This document shows positions 59,777 to 64,000 of a stretch of DNA of 64,000 nt, one piece after another. Position 1 is the stretch's first letter; each line of letters begins with the position of its first letter. The notes under the pieces were generated by a model, which saw nothing but the letters and a program-made list of their open reading frames with translations, was not told where the DNA came from and did no database searches. The stretch is taken from assembly GCA_950295325.1 (NCBI GenBank), contig OX485804.1, forward strand, positions 5,520,001 to 5,584,000, in the 5' to 3' direction. The DNA comes from Polytrichum commune (lineage: Eukaryota; Streptophyta; Polytrichopsida; Polytrichales; Polytrichaceae). Made by a program: the position numbers and the translations under genes.

Positions 59777-62700
59777 CTATCTTCCACGAGGCGGGCCTCT
59801 GGAGATTCCAATCTCTGGAAACTTGAGTGGTACAGGTAGCGTGACTCGCCATCTGCCTTGAGGACCCTGAGCATCCCCACGTGCAGCCCTCTCGGCAGCA
59901 GATAGAGCAATAATTTTACAGCCTAGTTCATTATAGTAAGGCCGTAGTTCAAAAATAGTCATTTTCAGCTCAATCGCCATGTCATAAGGGTCGGTCTGAT
60001 AATCATCCACTGCCAAAGCCACCACCAGCGCATAGTTTGTTATGAGCTCTTGATGTTCCTTTCCTCTGAAACGGCCTCGTGGCTTGTTGGAAGGGCCTGC
60101 AGACTCACCTGTAAACCGTTCCAGGAAACTTGAAAGTATGGGGCCCGGAATTCCCAATTCTTGACTGGGATCATGAAAGGTGTCTGGCGATGATCCTGCA
60201 CGGAGTACTGCATTCGGAGCAGACTTAAAAGCTAGAAGATGCCTGAGGTATACTAACATTTTCGCACGCCGCTCATTACCTTCTTTGTCTCCCTGAAAAC
60301 ATAAACAAAGGAAAAACACAGATCTAAGTGCACCACTCTTTCCTGGGCAACGTAGTAATTCTTACCAATATGCTCTACACAAAAAAGCTCAATAGAGTTG
60401 TCCTTGAACTCAATGGGACCTTCTGTCAGGAGTTCGTCCCCTACAACTTTTTGTTGGTTGTTTCGTATACAATGTCAATACTTGCTTTCCAATTGTGGTG
60501 CATGCTTGGAGGTAGTGTTTGAATTTAAATGAAGAGCAACCTATTTCACTTCATTGAGGACCAAACTCGTTTTAGCACCTGTTGGCATGCCAACATGAGT
60601 TTGAACCTCAATGAACCGATATAGTATGTATTTCATTCCAACCTCCACACTCACACCAAGCATGCACCAAAAACGTACCAAACATGGAAGGTGTTGTATG
60701 CATAACAACCAACTCCCAACCAATATGTTCAGGATAACTCTAATATCACCAAATTTACCTCACCTGTAATACATACTACATGATGAGACCACTGCGATCC
60801 TTACCTCGACTCGTATTCTCCGAAGTCTACTTAAAACAAAGTTAGGATAAGTCTTCTTTTGACGCAGGGCATCCTCCTCTTTTGCCTTTTTAGCTGCCGA
60901 CTTAAGTTCATGCACATCCAAATGCTCCCATTCTTCGGAAATAATAAGTTTGTCTAGAGGGTAAGCCCCTTGAGGTGTATTGGCAGAGATGTCATATGGT
61001 GGAATATTTCGAATAACAGCCAAGTTGGCCTGCTGTAAGGCTTCCGCATTAGTAAGAAGTGACTCATTTTGGCCAGCTTCCTGAAACAAGTTCTCCATGT
61101 CCTCAGCATCACCCAGTGCCTCCTCCTTCACAACACCTCTCTCAAGTCGATGGGCCTGCACAAAAATTACAGCTACTTCAACCTGCTGAATGGTAAACCA
61201 TACCTTCAAAATTGGGGATACTCTCTACTCTTTTGTCAAATAATGGATAGAAGTGAAGCAAAATGATATAATACAAGATACTCCTTAGGGCTACTTTACA
61301 CTGTGGCCAGGGGTCATGAGCATAAATTTGCAAGAGCCCTTGAAACTCATCTGAAGGCCGCACCATGGAAATCGAATCTGAAAAATTGTGTAATGTAAAG
61401 TGTAATGTAAAGACATAGTGACCAGGCTCTCAGCTGAATAATGCTATTTCATTACTATCCAATCATGCGGACCCTTCTATACAATAATTTATAATAAATC
61501 TAGGGTTGTGATGAGCTTTTAAAGTGTCATGATCTCCCAGTTTTGTGTTAGACCCACTTCTTTGAAATGGGTACGCTGCACAATCTGGTAGACCATGAAG
61601 GACTCCAGGTAGATTTGTTGATCCATTCAAACTTCCCTGGTCCCTTAGGCCCTCAAGTTCTAGTGTACAGTGAAGTGGGACGGCCTCAGGAATTTCCACC
61701 AACAAGAGATTTAAAGTGTTAAATGAACATGGGACCTCAAGCTCTACTGTAAAGTGCCCCTCAATATTTCCCACCTAAGTGGAATTGTATTTACCTATAT
61801 TATAACATTATACTAGTTACAGCACATGCAAGAATTCAAATCCTCCACTGCTGATTTAACAAATGTTAGTGATTAGCCTAGCATTTCAAGGAAGTTCACC
61901 AATTTTCCTGGGAAATGCAGACAGATGCTTATATCAATTTCATTGAAATAACTAGAACACTAAATGTAGAATGCTCACTAACGATTTGGTGTCTTTCTTA
62001 TGTGCCCTGTGGTTCAGGGATTCAAATTGTGGTAGCCTTCCAATTGTTGACCTTTTCATTGGTGCCTCTTATCAGTACCAACTTCTGTAATGTTCTGAAA
62101 GCACAAAAAGAAGGAGACTTACTTTATTTTTGCTCTTCTGACTGCCAAATGTTTCTGTCAACATTTTTCGTTTCAATAACGCTGCCTCTTTTGTCTCCTC
62201 TGCAATCTCTTCCTCGTCACTGGCATTGAGGTCATAGTTCACACCCCTAACTTTTGGCTCCATTCTGAGAATCTAGACCAAATTTCAGTTAGACCAAATT
62301 TCCCTCCTAAATTCCATGAAGACTCTTGCACAACTTCTCCCTCAGAGACAAGAAACCAAGGGAGGAAAATTAAGTTCATCATTCAGCTCCAGAGAATACT
62401 CCTCCACCAACAAATAAATGTAAAGCATGTATAAGTCAGATTGTCATGAGTTTCCAGATTTAGAAAGTGTGTCAAAGCTGATTAACAATTGTGAGAGGAA
62501 ATGAGATAAGAGTTGATAGTTTCCAGATGTCCAGTGTAGATGCTGCAAATGGACAACCTAATCATCAGATGAAGTGCTTACTTATCACAAGAAAAAAATG
62601 CAGAGTAATTATGCTCTCCAAGATAAAGACATCTCATCCACACCGATTGCAGCAGGGTGAACAATAGATTACTCCTGAGGCTCAACAAATTCCGATTAGG

Positions 62701-64000
62701 ACTACACTAACGCATCCAAGTGAGATCATTAATTTGCATATCAGAATGGCATCCATTCATGTCACTATGGTTTTCAATAAGTTGCCATTTTGAGCTGCTT
62801 GCTCAGTCCCGAAGAGGAACAGCTGATTTTCAGATCTCCAATGCAGATGCTGTAAATACATAACCTAATCATCTGACGAAGTGCTTTCTTATGAGACGAT
62901 GAAAATGCAGAGTAAGCACACTCTCAGAGGTTAAAAAAATTCCATCCACATCATTTGCAACAGGATGACCAAGAGAGAAATTGATGCATTTGCATTACTA
63001 CAGGGGCTGAAAGATATGCTGGCAGGACTGTACTAACACATCCAAGTGAGATCAATTACTTGATCATCAGAATGGCATCCTTTCATGCAAATATGGTTTT
63101 CAATCAGATGACATTTTGATATTCTGGCTCAATCCGGAAGAATCTAGAAAGACCTTCAACCTCGTTACATGTGCATAAAAGGTAGCTACAACTAAACTTG
63201 CACACAGCATTTTCAACATCCCGGTGTAAATGCTGCAAGTGCAGAACTTAATCATATGACGAAGCACTTTCTCATCACAAGAAGAAAATGCAGTGTAATC
63301 ACAGTCTCTAAGGTGCAGATATTTCATCAACATCTTTCCGACGGGATGACCAAGAGATAAAACGATGCATTTGATATTGTAGGACTGTACTGACGCAAGT
63401 AACTGAGATCATTTACTTGAACATCGGAATGACAACCATTCCTGTGCATATGGTTTTCATTAGCTGAAATTCAAGCTTTCTGGCTCAGTCCCGCAGAGTT
63501 TAGGAAAGCCTTCAACCTCGCTATGTGCACATTTAAGTGAGATGCAATTAAACTTGCACAAAGCAGATTCAAGCCTATCATAGAAAGTGGTACTTTTCTC
63601 CCACAAGCGGAACAATACATGGATAAATGGCATAACTACAGGGGTTTAAGAGATATGCTGGTAGGACTGTACTAACGCATCCAAGTGAGATCATTAACTT
63701 GAACATCAGAATGACATCCATTCATGTGATTATGGTCTTTAATTAACTGACATTTTAGTGCTTCTGGACCAGGCCCGACTTAAGAAAAACCTTCGACCTC
63801 GCCATGTGTGCATCCAAGTAAGATCATTAACTTGAACACCAGAATGATATCCATATATGTGAATATGGTGTTCGCTATATGTGTATTTGAGTGAGATAAA
63901 ATTACACTTGCGTGAAGCAAGATAGAGAATGGTACCTTCTCTCCCGCAAGCGGAACGAGCTTGAGAGTACCCTTCTCCTTATCGTAAACTCCCAAAGCAT
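59777..64000 (-). CDS. RPA49: RNA polymerase I subunit RPA49 (A49), 5' end beyond window
   Basis: A49 is an RNA polymerase I subunit that forms a heterodimer with the A34.5/PAF49-type partner and supports rRNA initiation and elongation in the nucleolus. Four exons join in frame: 64000-63936 (partial; ...GVYDKEKGTLKLVPLAGEK), 62272-62123 (ILRMEPKVRGVNYD..., 50 codons), 61155-60805 (AHRLERG...PPYDISANTPQGAYPLDKL, 117 codons) and 60292-59777 (171 codons and stop). Donors are AAG|GTACC, AAA|GTAAGT and GAG|GTAAGG; acceptors are GGTCTAG, TTTTGTGCAG and GTTTTCAG; every junction seen is phase 0. The early exons belong to the dimerisation domain. The AYPLDKLI block and the last exon (LITNYALVVALAVDDYQTD) fit the linker and the tandem winged-helix C-terminal domain. 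Introns are 1663, 967 and 512 bp, and all three contain repeats. The start codon and promoter lie past position 64000. Confidence 0.88.
60446..60722. mobile_element. MITE with long inverted repeats in RPA49 intron 3
   Basis: The left part contains TTGGTTGTTTCGTATACAA and GGTGCATGCTTGGAGG. The right part contains their complements (CCAAGCATGCACC and TTGTATGCATAACAACCAA). A related element lies at about 41698-42000. The inverted repeats are long (about 100 bp) and imperfect. I could not fix the ends or a target duplication, so the superfamily is left open. Confidence 0.6.
61288..61759. mobile_element. Old PIF/Harbinger-type MITE in RPA49 intron 2
   Basis: This is a diverged copy of the family at 8220, 17187 and 35324. 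The left end reads AGGGCTACTTTACACTGTGG and the right end closes with TACTGTAAAGTGCCC. Internal blocks align in order (AATGCTATTTCA, CCCAGTTTTGTGTTAG, TTTCCACCAACAAGAG). It is preceded by TTA and followed by CTCA, a decayed three-base target site. Short open frames here (for example 61178-61366 and 61463-61774) are element sequence, not exons. Confidence 0.75.
62520..63935. repeat. Tandem array in RPA49 intron 1
   Basis: A block containing ATCCAAGTGAGATCATTA, then an AGAATGGCATCC motif and an ATATGGTTTTCA motif, recurs near 62706, 63032, 63388, 63671 and 63808. Units are roughly 140-360 bp and diverged. The array runs up to the exon 1 donor and includes a decayed copy of the exon end at about 63590-63613. 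Confidence 0.75.

Noticed and set aside
61178-61366. Possible additional RPA49 exon
   Set aside because: The sequence belongs to an old Harbinger copy, and the exons on either side join in phase without it.
61463-61774. 103-residue minus-strand frame
   Set aside because: Same Harbinger copy in RPA49 intron 2.

Overview
The window looks like nuclear DNA of a flowering plant. It is AT-rich and gene-poor and is filled with small non-autonomous DNA transposons, many of them still showing terminal inverted repeats (TIRs) and target-site duplications (TSDs). The plant assignment rests on two genes that can be read with intron boundaries, above all a plant-type S-adenosylmethionine decarboxylase (AdoMetDC) gene with its characteristic pair of upstream open reading frames. 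I cannot name the species from sequence alone.

Layout. Positions 1-22300 hold no gene I can support. They contain a fold-back element made of tandem palindromes (54-335), PIF/Harbinger-type elements (1738-2099, 8220-8724, 17187-17691), a 34/35-bp minisatellite (3982-4355), an intact hAT-type MITE (7953-8174), a CACTA-like terminus (about 7290-7412), a tandem array of about 260-bp units (15665-16560) and three TA-flanked MITEs (17857-19611). Positions 22809-25230, minus strand, are the AdoMetDC gene: TATA box, pyrimidine-rich leader, likely leader intron, tiny uORF overlapping the conserved 49-codon uORF by one base, a 178-bp intron inside that uORF, then an intronless 410-codon main frame.

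Positions 25400-59700 are again repeat territory. The notable items are a Harbinger MITE carrying a hAT-like element that itself carries a minisatellite (35324-36332), a tRNA-derived SINE with target duplications (34831-35027), a 137-bp direct duplication (38763-39079), a long hairpin (44406-44506), a hAT-type MITE split by a 9-bp-TSD Mutator-like MITE (49293-49800), and TA-flanked elements near 54.5-56.3 kb. Positions 59777-64000, minus strand, are the last four exons seen of an RPA49 gene (RNA polymerase I subunit A49). Its start lies beyond the right edge, and its introns have collected a tandem array and two MITEs.

The two genes share a strand but not a pathway: one feeds polyamine synthesis and is under translational feedback, the other serves rRNA transcription. 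The transposon families are the best new material here, because independent copies in the same window define their ends and target duplications. I see no CRISPR array, bacterial-type operon, rRNA gene, convincing tRNA gene or intact autonomous transposon.
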